Positions 9,401-17,420 of a stretch of 46,234 nucleotides of DNA are shown one piece after another. The notes under the pieces are model-generated. The model had not been told where the DNA came from. It saw nothing but the letters and a program-made list of their open reading frames with translations, and did not search any database. The stretch is from NCBI GenBank assembly GCA_036986275.1, contig BTRG01000011.1, forward strand, positions 1 to 46,234, written 5' to 3'. Every line of letters begins with the position of its first letter. Position 1 is the first letter of the stretch. This DNA comes from BTRG01 sp036986275. GTDB lineage: Bacteria > Pseudomonadota > Gammaproteobacteria > Acidiferrobacterales > SZUA-150. A program made the translations under genes and the position numbers.

Positions 9401-9674
9401 CATAGGTATGTTCCACACCCTGCATGCCTTGCAGGATGGCCTCCAGGGGCTTGATAATGAGCTGTTCAATTTCCTTGGGCGTGGCCCCGGGTTTGTTGAC
9501 GATAATATTCGCCGCCGGTACGACGATTTGTGGGTTCTCCTCGCGCGGTGTCATGGCAAAGGCAAAGAGACCGGCCAGCAGGGCCAGGAGAATTACCAGC
9601 AGGGTCAGCTTGTTGTCGATAAAATATGCCGAGATCTTGCCGGCAATATTCAAGGGTGTTTCTTTATCACTCAT
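6486..9674 (-). CDS. RND family efflux pump, inner-membrane subunit
   Basis: A 1062-residue pump of the hydrophobe/amphiphile-efflux RND class, driven by the proton gradient. Layout is standard: TM1 near residues 22-40, a large periplasmic loop, TM2-6 around 360-510, a second loop, and the last helices near 900-1050. The TM4 proton-relay pair is present as Asp422-Asp423 in GLLVDDSIVVIENIF. Full-length, with no break. It is the last gene of a three-gene operon: TolC-type channel, a short adaptor-like lipoprotein, then this pump, with 18-base gaps. The substrate cannot be read from the sequence. The odd point is the absence of a full-length membrane-fusion protein next to it. Confidence 0.93.
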   Translation of the reverse strand: MSDKETPLNIAGKISAYFIDNKLTLLVILLALLAGLFAFAMTPREENPQIVVPAANIIVNKPGATPKEIEQLIIKPLEAILQGMQGVEHTYGIAADSLGVVSVQFEVGEDKEDSLVKLYDRIMSNLDRMPPGTQQPLVKPVDVDDVPIVTVALSSETLDDHELRRVANNVLEHLRRVEDVSVSFIHGGRKRQINVQLDLARMKRYNVTLLDIRRVLAGTNVDIASGTLTNKNRIATVSAGGLLHSADDVRYLVVALQAHRPVYLKDIAQVHDGPGEIKTVNRIGFGPAYRGDLPGDYEIPAVTIAIAKRSGANAVTVADDIINKLQAIKSSVIPESVNVHITRNDGARARDAVNVLMEHMAIAIATVVALLVVFLGWRAAGIVTITIPLILFIVLAVGYASGQTINRITLFALILSLGLLVDDSIVVIENIFRHYSKKGVDKLKGAVHAVNEIGKPTNLATFTVILAFLPMAWVTGMMGPYMGPIPFNVPIAMIASLLIAYTVAPWAAYRWLKVSGKHHEHHEGRLERGYTQAMKALLNNNKTRNTFLAAVALLMVVVLAMPAFDGVLFKMLPKNNTNTFNITIDMPAGTALEETDRVARLVGDVLRRHADVETYESSIGEPGVVDFNGLLRGNSLKRGSQMAEIHVNLLDKHSRQSSSIDIVLSLRDAMAAVAKETGANIKLVEDPPGPPVRATILAELYGPDYGTLRRLASTLRDEVFAATEDVIDIDDTLIAATHEYRIIVNREKAALAGILPSHVAETLRAFLAGYDAGSVHMQFEKEPVLIRFQIPQADRITPSDLRKIFFTNRQGRQVALTEIASIKKIDAAQPILHKDQQPVVYVTGELGSSSQVYAVLKMWRYLNNNPLDKDIEIKQYFMASPAATGYSLRWDGEMKLTLDVFRDMGSAFIVAIVLIYLVLVGYYRSFVIPMIVMGAIPLTIIGVFPGHAIMGQYFTATSMIGVIALAGIVVRNSLLLIDFILEYQKTGHPVHEAVLQAGKARLRPILLTALAIILGTLVIIVDPVFGGLAVSLIYGTLVSTVLTLFVIPLLYYLYASHTAQTS

Positions 9675-9692
9675 GACGTGACCTGATGGGAG

Positions 9693-10040
9693 TTAAGGTT
9701 TGATAGTGACCGGACTGCCATCGTGCACAGCCGAGAGCTCGCCACGGAGCAGGGTTTCGTTACCACTGAGTCCGGCCAGGATTTGTACAGACCCATCGTG
9801 TTGTTGGCCCGTGCGCACCATGCGAAAGCGTGCCTGTTTGTCCTGGAGTACAAAGACACCCGGTATGCCACCCCGGATTACCAGTACTTCATTGGGTATC
9901 AACAGTTTGTCTTGGCCGCTCGAATCAAGTGTGACTGCCTGACGTTCTATGGCAGGAAGCTCCCTTGCCGGGGGCGGAGGCCGTTCAACCTGGCAAGCAG
10001 CGATTACCAGCGTGGAGAATATAATGAGATAATGCGCCAT
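9693..10040 (-). CDS. Minimal RND adaptor-like lipoprotein
   Basis: A 115-residue lipoprotein: signal ending in VIAA-C (Cys16 predicted lipidated), a proline-rich linker (RPPPPARELP), then about 75 residues that match only the membrane-proximal end of RND periplasmic adaptors (LIPNEVLVIRGGIPGVFVL, then RFRMVRTGQ and VQILAGLSGNETLL). A normal adaptor has about 350 residues, with lipoyl, hairpin and beta-barrel domains before this part; these are missing. The gene is tightly packed between the TolC-type gene and the pump gene and has no frame break. It is either a real mini-adaptor or the result of an in-frame deletion. Its partner pump must otherwise use an adaptor from elsewhere, or none. Confidence 0.75.
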   Translation of the reverse strand: MAHYLIIFSTLVIAACQVERPPPPARELPAIERQAVTLDSSGQDKLLIPNEVLVIRGGIPGVFVLQDKQARFRMVRTGQQHDGSVQILAGLSGNETLLRGELSAVHDGSPVTIKP

Positions 10041-10058
10041 ATAACAATCCTTACTTAT

Positions 10059-11399
10059 TTATTTGATGGTGATTTCGCCACCCAGGGCCAGGGCCAGGGC
10101 CGCCATGCCCTTTTCATAATCCAATTCAGCGCCGAGCACACTTTGCCGCGCCTGTATCAGGGTACGTTCGGCCTGCAACAAGTCGATTAAGATGGTGCGC
10201 CCTTGTCCATAACGTTTGTTGACCAACGCCACCGTCAGCCCCGCATCGGCAAGACTGTTGCGGGTAAGTGTGATGCGGCGCGCGGCAGTGCTTATTGTGG
10301 CCAGTGCGTCCCGGACCTCGTATTTGATTTGCAACTTCAAGGCATCTTGTTGCGCCTGCCGGGCGTTGACCCGGTTTTGTCTGGCATGCATCGTTTGTTT
10401 ATCGCGGCCACCATTAAACAAATTCATGCTCAATACACCCATGACGCGCCATGACTGTTCATCGGTATTGGGGTCATCGCCATACCATAAGCTGCTGGCC
10501 TGCACACCCAACCTGGGATGGAATTTTGATTGAGCCACCTTCACACCTGCCTGGGCCGCGGTTTGCAAATGTTTTAATGCCCGCAGGTCAGCACGCTGTT
10601 GCAGGGCCTTTTGTTCCAGTTCCGTCAGCACCAACTTGTTGTTTTTAAGCGTTTGCGGCGCCCAAGGCATGACATCCAGTGCCGGGTCCTGGCTTGCCGT
10701 GGTATTGCGCAAGGCATTGATGGCTAACTGCCATTGCGCCTGGGCTTGTTCGCGCGCGACTTGCATGGTGTTGAGATAAACGCTTGCCGTCAGCGTGTCG
10801 GAGATAACGATGCGCCCCTGCTTGTGCAAGAGGCGGGTGTCTTTGGCGTGGGCACGCGCCGCGGCGACGGCATCATCGGCAATCAAGGCCCCTTGTTTGG
10901 CGGTCTGCGCGGAGAAATAGGCCACACGCGTACGAAAGGCCCATAGCTGCTTCTGGCGGGCCTCGCCGAGACTGGCGGCCCGGGAACTGGCGCGGGCGCC
11001 GCCGACACCGGCATGCAGGGCGCCACCAGTATACAGGGGGATGTTGAGGTTCAGTTCCGTGCCATACAGTGTCGTTGTATCGGGTTCGTTCAGGGCCTCG
11101 GCGGTAAAATCAATTGCCGGATCGACTGAGCGGGTATTGAGTTTCTGCGCGAAACTGTCCAATGGGTTATTGCTTTGCAAGGCCGAGTAGCGGGCCTCCA
11201 GTGTGGGCAGAAAAGCACCCTTTGCAACGCGGTGTCGGGCTTGTGCTTCCAGCGTGGACTGGTGGGCCGCTCGCAAGGCGGGTTGCTGTTGCAGTGTGTG
11301 GGCAATGGCTGTTTCCAGGCTGATGACCTCCGCTTGTGCGGATGCCAAGGCGGCGAATAGCGCTACAACACCCCCCAACAGGGCAGGGAATCTGCTCAT
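10059..11399 (-). CDS. TolC family outer-membrane efflux channel
   Basis: A 446-residue precursor with a signal peptide (about 1-23, ending SAQA). The mature part shows two homologous OEP halves, each with long amphipathic helices typical of the TolC tunnel (for example LETAIAHTLQQQPALRAAHQ near residue 30 and the RYGQGRTILIDLLQAERTLIQ segment near the end). The motif LNIPLYTGG, repeated in the second half as MNLFNGGR, is characteristic of the strand-turn in both repeats. It heads the efflux operon and would form the outer-membrane exit duct for the RND pump at 6486. Export substrate unknown. Confidence 0.92.
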   Translation of the reverse strand: MSRFPALLGGVVALFAALASAQAEVISLETAIAHTLQQQPALRAAHQSTLEAQARHRVAKGAFLPTLEARYSALQSNNPLDSFAQKLNTRSVDPAIDFTAEALNEPDTTTLYGTELNLNIPLYTGGALHAGVGGARASSRAASLGEARQKQLWAFRTRVAYFSAQTAKQGALIADDAVAAARAHAKDTRLLHKQGRIVISDTLTASVYLNTMQVAREQAQAQWQLAINALRNTTASQDPALDVMPWAPQTLKNNKLVLTELEQKALQQRADLRALKHLQTAAQAGVKVAQSKFHPRLGVQASSLWYGDDPNTDEQSWRVMGVLSMNLFNGGRDKQTMHARQNRVNARQAQQDALKLQIKYEVRDALATISTAARRITLTRNSLADAGLTVALVNKRYGQGRTILIDLLQAERTLIQARQSVLGAELDYEKGMAALALALGGEITIK

Positions 11400-11512
11400 G
11401 ATGTGCTCCAGGTTATTGTCCTTATCTCCTCGTCCTGCCTGGGGCTGCGGCTTGCTTATTATTATGGAGGCATTATGGGGGCAAGTCGGCTGAATGCAAA
11501 CAAATCGACTGC

Positions 11513-11929
11513 TCAGGACCAGGGCTTGAGTTCTACCAATAATATGATGGCAACCAGTACCAGTACCGGGAATTCGTTTAATACACGATAAAACTTGTGG
11601 CTATGTGGGTTACGATCATATTTAAAGTCGTTGACCAGTTTGCCACAGTAGACGTGATAGGCCACCAGCAGCAACACCAGGACAATTTTTATTGTCAGCC
11701 AGACGCCGCTGAAGCCGTAGCCCCACATGAGCCAGATGCCAAACACCAGTGTCAGTACCCCACCCGGTGTCATGATGCCGTAAAACAATTTGCGCTCCAT
11801 GATCTTGAAGCGTTCGCAGCCTTCCTGATCTTCAGTCATGGCGTGGTAGACAAACAACCGCGGCAGGTAGAACAGGCCGGCGAACCAGGTAACCATGAAA
11901 ATGATATGAAAGGATTTGATCCAGAGCAT
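11513..11929 (-). CDS. hemJ: Protoporphyrinogen oxidase HemJ
   Basis: HemJ oxidises protoporphyrinogen IX to protoporphyrin IX in heme synthesis. The 138-residue product has four membrane helices and the family signature at the N-terminus (MLWIKSFHIIFMVTWFAGLF, then YLPRLFVYHA) including the conserved His8. The later segment GGVLTLVFGIWLMW and the helix starting LTIKIVLVLLLVAYH also fit. It closes a run of minus-strand genes that includes hemW further upstream. Fourteen bases separate it from the DinB-fold gene. Length and motifs leave little doubt. Confidence 0.93.
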   Translation of the reverse strand: MLWIKSFHIIFMVTWFAGLFYLPRLFVYHAMTEDQEGCERFKIMERKLFYGIMTPGGVLTLVFGIWLMWGYGFSGVWLTIKIVLVLLLVAYHVYCGKLVNDFKYDRNPHSHKFYRVLNEFPVLVLVAIILLVELKPWS

Positions 11930-11943
11930 GACGTGCTTCCTTG

Positions 11944-12423
11944 TTATTTGCGCCAGCGGTAGAATACGAAATCCATTTTCGGCGACGGTGCATGTAGCTG
12001 TGTGCAGGCCGCACTCAATTGCCCCCGGTGATGAACGGCATGGGTCATGATATGTATCAAGCCATCGGCCACGGCCACTTCCTTTGGGTTACCGTCAGAC
12101 CCGGGATAGGTGATAGCTGATGCCTTTTGCGCAAACAACCATTCACCCAGAAACTGGAATTCGTCATCGACGGCGGCCTTTAAGGCGTTCCAGTCATTAT
12201 GCAGCAACGCGTCATAGCTTGTGACCTTGTCAAACTCGCCGGCTAGGCGTGCCTTCCAGTTACGTGTGACAACAAGAATATGATCGACGGTCTTATGGAT
12301 ATCGTGAAAAAATAGCCCCATATCCTGTCGGCGCTGAGCATCGCTGAACTGGTCCAGGGATGCAAACAACTCGTTATTGGCCCAGCGTTGATATTCGGCT
12401 TGGTCCACAAAGTAGGTTTTCAT
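11944..12423 (-). CDS. DinB family (four-helix, metal-binding) protein
   Basis: A 159-residue protein of the DinB/YfiT-like fold, a soluble four-helix bundle that usually binds a divalent metal through three His. The expected triad is visible: His48 in DIHKTVDHIL, and His128 and His132 in MTHAVHHRGQ. Family members act as thiol-S-transferases or have unknown enzymatic roles. The similarity to a DNA-damage-induced Bacillus gene only gives the family its name. The start is ATG 12423, two bases after the stop of the thioredoxin-like gene, so translation is probably coupled. Confidence 0.85.
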   Translation of the reverse strand: MKTYFVDQAEYQRWANNELFASLDQFSDAQRRQDMGLFFHDIHKTVDHILVVTRNWKARLAGEFDKVTSYDALLHNDWNALKAAVDDEFQFLGEWLFAQKASAITYPGSDGNPKEVAVADGLIHIMTHAVHHRGQLSAACTQLHAPSPKMDFVFYRWRK

Positions 12424-12425
12424 GG

Positions 12426-12944
12426 TTAGACTCCTGTATTCAGCATGCTGCCTATGAGACGGTTGAGCTTGTCTAGAGGTAACAGCCCCTGGATGCGAAA
12501 TATTACCTGACCTTCGTTATCGATCAAGAAGTGTGTCGGTGTGAGCTTTATATCTCCAAAGGCCGTGACCACTTTGCCATCGATGTCCAGGGCCACCGGA
12601 TAGGGAAGGGCCTGTTTTTCGACATAGATCAGTACATTGGCGGGTGGATCATAGGGCATGGCGACAGCAATGAGTTCAAGACCTCTGGGGCGCCATTTCT
12701 TGTAGAGCGCCTTGAGGTCAGGGATTTCCTTGATGCATAAACGGCAAGTCGTGGCCCAGAAGGTAACGAACAGAGGTTTGCCCAGGTAATCACTCATCTT
12801 GCTGGGCTTGCCGTTGATGAGCGTGAACTCAACATGACTGATATCGGGTGGATTGGAATAATAAGTATTGCCGCGCCAGATGAAAAAGACCAATGCCAGC
12901 ACAACAACAATAATGGGAATTGAATAAGTGAGTGTTTTCTGCAT
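12426..12944 (-). CDS. TlpA-like membrane-anchored thiol-disulfide protein
   Basis: A 172-residue protein with one N-terminal membrane anchor (about 7-24) and a periplasmic thioredoxin fold of the TlpA/ResA/DsbE type. The redox site is CRLC in FWATTCRLCIKEIP; the usual middle pair in TlpA or ResA is different (often Pro-containing), so its redox potential may differ. The cis-Pro loop reads LTPTHFLID. Such proteins reduce or reshuffle disulfides, often in cytochrome c maturation, but no ccm gene is nearby. It sits between hemW and the DinB-fold gene on the same strand. Confidence 0.85.
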   Translation of the reverse strand: MQKTLTYSIPIIVVVLALVFFIWRGNTYYSNPPDISHVEFTLINGKPSKMSDYLGKPLFVTFWATTCRLCIKEIPDLKALYKKWRPRGLELIAVAMPYDPPANVLIYVEKQALPYPVALDIDGKVVTAFGDIKLTPTHFLIDNEGQVIFRIQGLLPLDKLNRLIGSMLNTGV

Positions 12945-12977
12945 GGCCGTTGTATTCTAGCGTATTTGTTTGCAGGG

Positions 12978-14129
12978 TTAAGACATAAACAACTGTAACA
13001 AATCATTCAGATAGCGCCTGCCCCTGACCGTGGGTTTTATGTGTCTTACGTCCCACTCTATTAATGCCAATGTTTCGGCCTTCTCCAGTGCAACAGAGAC
13101 TTTAGACAAAGGCTGACCGGCCCGTTCGGGAAACAGTGCAGTGGGCACGCCCTCGCTCAGGCGTAAGGCGTTCATCATAAATTCCAGCGAGACGTCGTTG
13201 GGATTTAATATGCTTTCGCCACCTATGCCCTGTTTGCTGCCGGCATGTTCAAGGTATTTATGCGGATGTTTTATTTTCCATAGCCGCCCTATGCCCTCAT
13301 GATCACTGAGTTTGGCATGGGCGCCCGCGCCTATGCCCAGGTAGTCGCCAAACTGCCAATAATTCAGGTTATGCCGGCTTTGTTGTCCGGCCTGTGCATA
13401 GGCCGAGACTTCGTATTGTTCATGGCCTGCCCCGGCCAGTTGTTGTTGCAGGGCCTGTTGCATGTCCCAGAGACTGTCGTCATCTGGCAACACAGGGGGT
13501 CTCGCATGAAACAGGGTGTTGGGCTCAATAGTGAGTTGATATAAGGAAAGGTGGCCGGGCTCAAGTTCTATCGCCGTTGCCAGGTCAGCCCGGGCCTGTT
13601 CCAGGGTTTGATTGGGCAAGCCAAACATCAGGTCCAGGTTGATCCGTTCGAAACCGGCATATTGCGCTGCTTGTACAGCCCGCCTGGCCTCATCCCCGCT
13701 ATGAATACGGCCCAGGGCCTGCAAGTGTTCATTGTTAAAACTCTGTATGCCTATGGAAAGCCGGTTGATGCCCGCTTCCTTGAAGCCTTGAAAGCGTTCA
13801 ATGTCCACCGTGCCGGGATTGGCCTCCAGTGTGATCTCTGCATCCGGGGCAATGGTAAGCCGGGCGCGCAGGTCGGATAACAGTTGAGCAATAGCAGTCG
13901 GTGAAAACAGGCTCGGTGTACCGCCACCCATGTATACCGTCTGCACCCTTCGCCCCCAGACGCGTGGCAGGTCCTGCTCCAGATCGCGGATCAGGGCATT
14001 GATATAGTCTTGCTCTGGCAGACTGCTCTTCAGTTCATGCGAGTTGAAGTCGCAATACGGGCATTTACGTATACACCACGGGAAGTGGACGTAGAGGGAG
14101 AGTGGTGGAGGTGTCAGAAATATGGACAA
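12978..14129 (-). CDS. hemW: Radical SAM heme chaperone HemW
   Basis: HemW binds heme and a 4Fe-4S cluster and delivers heme to respiratory enzymes. It is a relative of HemN without proven coproporphyrinogen oxidase activity. The 383-residue product has the radical-SAM triad Cys19, Cys23, Cys26 (CIRKCPYC), the glycine-rich strand YMGGGTPSLF, SIGIQSFNNEHL and GIGAGAHAK, all in HemW order. The extra Cys found after CPYC in true HemN is absent (CPYCDF), which favours HemW. In many gammaproteobacteria hemW follows rdgB directly; here an AlkD-like gene lies between them. Confidence 0.93.
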   Translation of the reverse strand: MSIFLTPPPLSLYVHFPWCIRKCPYCDFNSHELKSSLPEQDYINALIRDLEQDLPRVWGRRVQTVYMGGGTPSLFSPTAIAQLLSDLRARLTIAPDAEITLEANPGTVDIERFQGFKEAGINRLSIGIQSFNNEHLQALGRIHSGDEARRAVQAAQYAGFERINLDLMFGLPNQTLEQARADLATAIELEPGHLSLYQLTIEPNTLFHARPPVLPDDDSLWDMQQALQQQLAGAGHEQYEVSAYAQAGQQSRHNLNYWQFGDYLGIGAGAHAKLSDHEGIGRLWKIKHPHKYLEHAGSKQGIGGESILNPNDVSLEFMMNALRLSEGVPTALFPERAGQPLSKVSVALEKAETLALIEWDVRHIKPTVRGRRYLNDLLQLFMS

Positions 14130-14268
14130 TAGATCGAGTTTCTATGATTTAAAACTAAACAGCTCACTACAAATAACGTTGATAACATTAGTGAAACGGA
14201 TGTGTTTTTTGCACTACGACTCATTGGCGCACGGTATCATAACGAAAATAACAATTATAGATAGTAAT

Positions 14269-14931
14269 CTACTGGAAGTGAATCTGGCCCAGCTCACGTA
14301 GCGCATCTCTGGCTATCCATTTTGCTGATGGAGAATCCAGTATGGCTAAATGTTTGGCTTCCTTGATTGCCAGTTTGTTGAGCGCTTTATTCCGTTTACC
14401 GATTTGCCTCAGCGCCCAGTTGACGGCCTTTTTAACGAAGTTTCGTTCATCCATGGCTTCGCGTCGTATGGCCGGAAAGAATTCCGCAATTTTGGCATTA
14501 CTGGCGGTTTTGTCAGTAAAGGCCAACCGCGCCATCAATACAAAACCCGCACGTTTGGTGAATTCCGGTTTGCGCTTGCTCCAGGCGAAGGCCTTTTCAT
14601 AGGCATAAGGCGTTTTCTCATACAAATTCATGCACACCTGGTCGCAGACATCCCAGGAATCGAAATCTTTAGTCCATGCCTCCATCAGGCCCTTGGTGGT
14701 CTTGTCGGTTTCGGCCACCATGCCGGCGAGGATGCGGGCCTCATGCAGGCCGGATGCCCAGAGCTTCAACGCAAGTCCATGGTCTTTTCCGATCTCTTTG
14801 GCCAGTTTGCGCAGGACCGGAATGCGTATGCCCAGGCACTTCCCGGGATGGATGCCAAAGCGGGCCATGCCGGTGACATCGTCCGGGTTGGCCTTAGCGC
14901 GGAGTTGTTTTAGGACTTGCGGATAGGTCAT
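14269..14931 (-). CDS. AlkD-like DNA alkylation repair protein
   Basis: A 220-residue all-helical HEAT-repeat protein of the DNA alkylation repair (AlkD) family, which releases N3- and N7-alkylated purines without flipping the base. The pair Trp93 and Asp97 in FDSWDVCDQVC has the same spacing as the catalytic Trp and Asp of Bacillus cereus AlkD. The segments FTKRAGFVLMARLA and FVKKAVNWALRQIG are typical later repeats. It lies 63 bases after rdgB, which cleans damaged nucleotides. Substrate preference not readable. Confidence 0.85.
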   Translation of the reverse strand: MTYPQVLKQLRAKANPDDVTGMARFGIHPGKCLGIRIPVLRKLAKEIGKDHGLALKLWASGLHEARILAGMVAETDKTTKGLMEAWTKDFDSWDVCDQVCMNLYEKTPYAYEKAFAWSKRKPEFTKRAGFVLMARLAFTDKTASNAKIAEFFPAIRREAMDERNFVKKAVNWALRQIGKRNKALNKLAIKEAKHLAILDSPSAKWIARDALRELGQIHFQ

Positions 14932-14994
14932 TCGCGCCTTCCTGATACGGGCAGGACATTGTTCGGCAGCCCGGCCGGGCTTGTACAGGCCTGA

Positions 14995-15597
14995 CTAGGA
15001 ATGCAAGGCCGCGACCAGCTGACGCAGCGCCTGGCCTCTATGACTGAGGCTGTTTTTCACTTCCGCGGTGAGTTCGGCGGAGCTACAGTTGTGGGTCGGG
15101 ACAAAAAAGACGGGATCATAACCAAAGCCACCTTCACCGCGGGGCTCAAACAGAATACTGCCTTCCCAGGTGCCCTGGCATATTATCGGCGTAGGGTCCC
15201 CGGCATGTCGCATGTAGACCATCAGGCATTGAAAGCGCGCCGTGCGTTCCGCTTCCGGCACACCCTTTACCTGACACAGTAATTCTTCCAGGTTGGCCCG
15301 GTCGCCGGCGCCGACACCGGCAAAACGCGCCGAATAAATCCCGGGCGCGCCATGGAGGGCATCGACTTCCAGGCCGGAGTCATCGGCAATGGCCGGCCGG
15401 CCGGAATGCTGTGCGGCATTTCGGGCTTTAAGAATGGCGTTTTCAACAAAGGTCAGACCGGTCTCTTCGGCTTCCGGGACATCAAACTCGGATTGCGGTA
15501 CAACTTTTAGATCAAGATCGGCCAGCAGTTGTCCTATCTCGCGTACCTTGCCGGTATTGTTGCTGGCGAGCACGATGGTGTCTGATGTGGATGCCAT
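14995..15597 (-). CDS. rdgB: XTP/dITP pyrophosphatase RdgB (Ham1)
   Basis: Hydrolyses non-canonical purine triphosphates (dITP, XTP, dHAPTP) to monophosphates, keeping them out of DNA. The 200-residue product has the family motif ASNNTGKVREI at residues 12-22, the central DDSGLEVDAL and GAPGIYSARFAG, and the C-terminal FGYDPVF, SLSHRGQAL. Start ATG 15597 lies 18 bases after the stop of rph. The pair rph-rdgB is a common gammaproteobacterial arrangement. Confidence 0.95.
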   Translation of the reverse strand: MASTSDTIVLASNNTGKVREIGQLLADLDLKVVPQSEFDVPEAEETGLTFVENAILKARNAAQHSGRPAIADDSGLEVDALHGAPGIYSARFAGVGAGDRANLEELLCQVKGVPEAERTARFQCLMVYMRHAGDPTPIICQGTWEGSILFEPRGEGGFGYDPVFFVPTHNCSSAELTAEVKNSLSHRGQALRQLVAALHS

Positions 15598-15615
15598 GAT
15601 GAAGACTGATTTTGT

Positions 15616-16332
15616 TTACATGTCCAGCGCATCGCGCTGATGCTGGATAAGATTTTCTATACCGGCCTGTGCCAACTCGGTCATGGCGGTCATCTCGTCC
15701 AGTGTGAAGGCATCGCCTTCGGCCGTGCCCTGAATCTCAATAAAGTTTCCGGCCTCGTTCATCACAAAGTTCATATCGGTTTCGGCGCCGGAGTCCTCGG
15801 GGTAATCCAGATCCAGTATCACCTGGCCGTTGTGTACACCACAGGAGACCGAGGCAATAAAGTGTTTCAATGGAGATTCCTTTAACAGGCCCTTTTCCAG
15901 GAGATGGCTAAAGCCGTCTATCATGGCCACGCAGCCACCGGTAATGGAGGCGGTGCGGGTGCCGCCATCGGCCTGTATGACATCGCAGTCCACGGTGATA
16001 GTACGTTCACCTAACTTCTTCAGGTCTACAGCGGCACGGAGTGAGCGGCCAATCAGGCGCTGAATCTCCATGGTGCGCCCACCCTGTTTGCCGCGTGCGG
16101 CTTCGCGTCCCATGCGCTGTCCGGTGGAGCGGGGCAGCATGCCGTATTCAGCCGTGATCCAGCCCTGACCTTTACCTTTCAGGAAGCGCGGGACTTTTTC
16201 CTCAATGGTGGCATTACACAATACCCTGGTGTTGCCAAACTCAATCAGCACCGAGCCTTCGGCATGGCAGGTGTAGTGGCGGGTAATCTTGATATCACGA
16301 AGCTGATCGGGAGTGCGTCCGCTGGGTCTCAT
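15616..16332 (-). CDS. rph: Ribonuclease PH
   Basis: A phosphorolytic 3'-5' exoribonuclease that trims the 3' ends of tRNA precursors. The 238-residue product is full-length and begins MRPSGRTPDQLRDI, as in most orthologues. Catalytic-core motifs are intact: GSVLIEFGNTRVLC, GWITAEYGMLPRST, GGRTMEIQRLIGRSLRA, and DCDVIQADGGTRTASITG. Unlike the truncated rph of E. coli K-12 there is no frameshift. It heads rph-rdgB and is preceded, 82 bases away, by the PP2C phosphatase gene. Confidence 0.96.
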   Translation of the reverse strand: MRPSGRTPDQLRDIKITRHYTCHAEGSVLIEFGNTRVLCNATIEEKVPRFLKGKGQGWITAEYGMLPRSTGQRMGREAARGKQGGRTMEIQRLIGRSLRAAVDLKKLGERTITVDCDVIQADGGTRTASITGGCVAMIDGFSHLLEKGLLKESPLKHFIASVSCGVHNGQVILDLDYPEDSGAETDMNFVMNEAGNFIEIQGTAEGDAFTLDEMTAMTELAQAGIENLIQHQRDALDM

Positions 16333-16414
16333 GGTCTCTCAGTCCTGGATGAACGGCCGGGGAGTGTACCGTAAACGCGGCCCGGACCGAAGGCCATGGA
16401 TTATAGCTACTTTG

Positions 16415-17407
16415 CTAGCTGGAGGGTTTTTGTCCGAATTGCGAAAGATAGTTCTCAAGCTCATCGATGGTTGTTTCCACCGGGCTCGTGGGTTTTGAAG
16501 ATGTTTTCGTTTTGACGGTTTTCGATGCCGGCACCTGTTTAACCCTGGCCTTGGATTGTTTACCGGGTACAGGTCTGGGGCCGGATTGCAGGCGTGCCTT
16601 TTCCCAGAGAAATTCCTGGCTGACCGTGGTGGCTTTTTCATTTTGCAGAGGTTTGGTCGAGGTCATTTCATCTTGCCATAACAGGCCTATGGCCGTTGCG
16701 TTGTCGCCTTTGCCTTTCTTTTTATCTTCCGCGGCGTAGTACAACAGCTCTTCCAGGCTTTCTTCCAGTGTGCCTTTGTTTAATTGCTCTATCATTTCCT
16801 CCGGTGTCATGGCTTCCCAGACGCCATCGGTACAGAGCAGCAGGGTGTCGCCCCGTTCCAGCCTGGTTTCCTCACCGAGACTAATGGAAGGTTTATGCCT
16901 GCCGCCCAGGCAGTTTGAGAGATAACTCTTTTTAGGGTGGTGCTGCATGTCTTCTTCCGAGATCAGACCCTGCTGGTGTAGTTTTTCAACCGGGCTGTGA
17001 TCCAGTGTACGCATCATGACGTTATTGCCGCGCAAGTGGTAAAGACGACTGTCACCCACATGGGCCCAATAGGCATATCCGTTTTGCACCAGACATAGCA
17101 CACAGGTTGTGCGTGGCTGGATGTCGGGATAGTTGGCCTTGGTTTCGGCCAGTATTTGTTGATGTACTTGTAGTAGTGTCAACGCCAGAAAGGCGGACGG
17201 TTGCGTAATAACGGACTGCTTTATGCTAAGGAAAGCGTGACGCGCCCATCGTGTCGCGATCTCGGCGGCGATCTCACCGCCGGCATGACCTCCCAGGCCA
17301 TCGGCTACAATCAAAAGCACGGCATTATCGCGCTCGGCATAGGCGACCCGGTCCTGATTGCTGGGGCGTCCACCCTGCAATGAAAATTCTGAGACTTCGT
17401 ATTTCAT
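16415..17407 (-). CDS. PP2C family Ser/Thr phosphatase
   Basis: A 330-residue soluble phosphatase. Residues 1-245 form the PP2C domain with the metal-binding aspartates in NQDR (Asp19) and VADGLGGHAGGE (Asp36), then WAHVGDSRLYHLR, LLCTDGVWEAM and GKGDNATAIGLL. Residues 250-330 are a Lys/Ser/Thr/Pro-rich, probably disordered tail ending in a short predicted helix, TIDELENYLSQFG. The gene follows the kinase gene by 13 bases, so the two are a kinase/phosphatase pair that probably reverse each other. Such pairs between rph and yicC occur in other gammaproteobacteria such as Pseudomonas. Confidence 0.92.
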   Translation of the reverse strand: MKYEVSEFSLQGGRPSNQDRVAYAERDNAVLLIVADGLGGHAGGEIAAEIATRWARHAFLSIKQSVITQPSAFLALTLLQVHQQILAETKANYPDIQPRTTCVLCLVQNGYAYWAHVGDSRLYHLRGNNVMMRTLDHSPVEKLHQQGLISEEDMQHHPKKSYLSNCLGGRHKPSISLGEETRLERGDTLLLCTDGVWEAMTPEEMIEQLNKGTLEESLEELLYYAAEDKKKGKGDNATAIGLLWQDEMTSTKPLQNEKATTVSQEFLWEKARLQSGPRPVPGKQSKARVKQVPASKTVKTKTSSKPTSPVETTIDELENYLSQFGQKPSS

Positions 17408-17420
17408 AAACAGACCTTTT

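Noticed and set aside
14350..14913. A 187-codon open frame opposite the AlkD-like gene
   Set aside because: The minus-strand frame has the AlkD motifs; this one has no family features.
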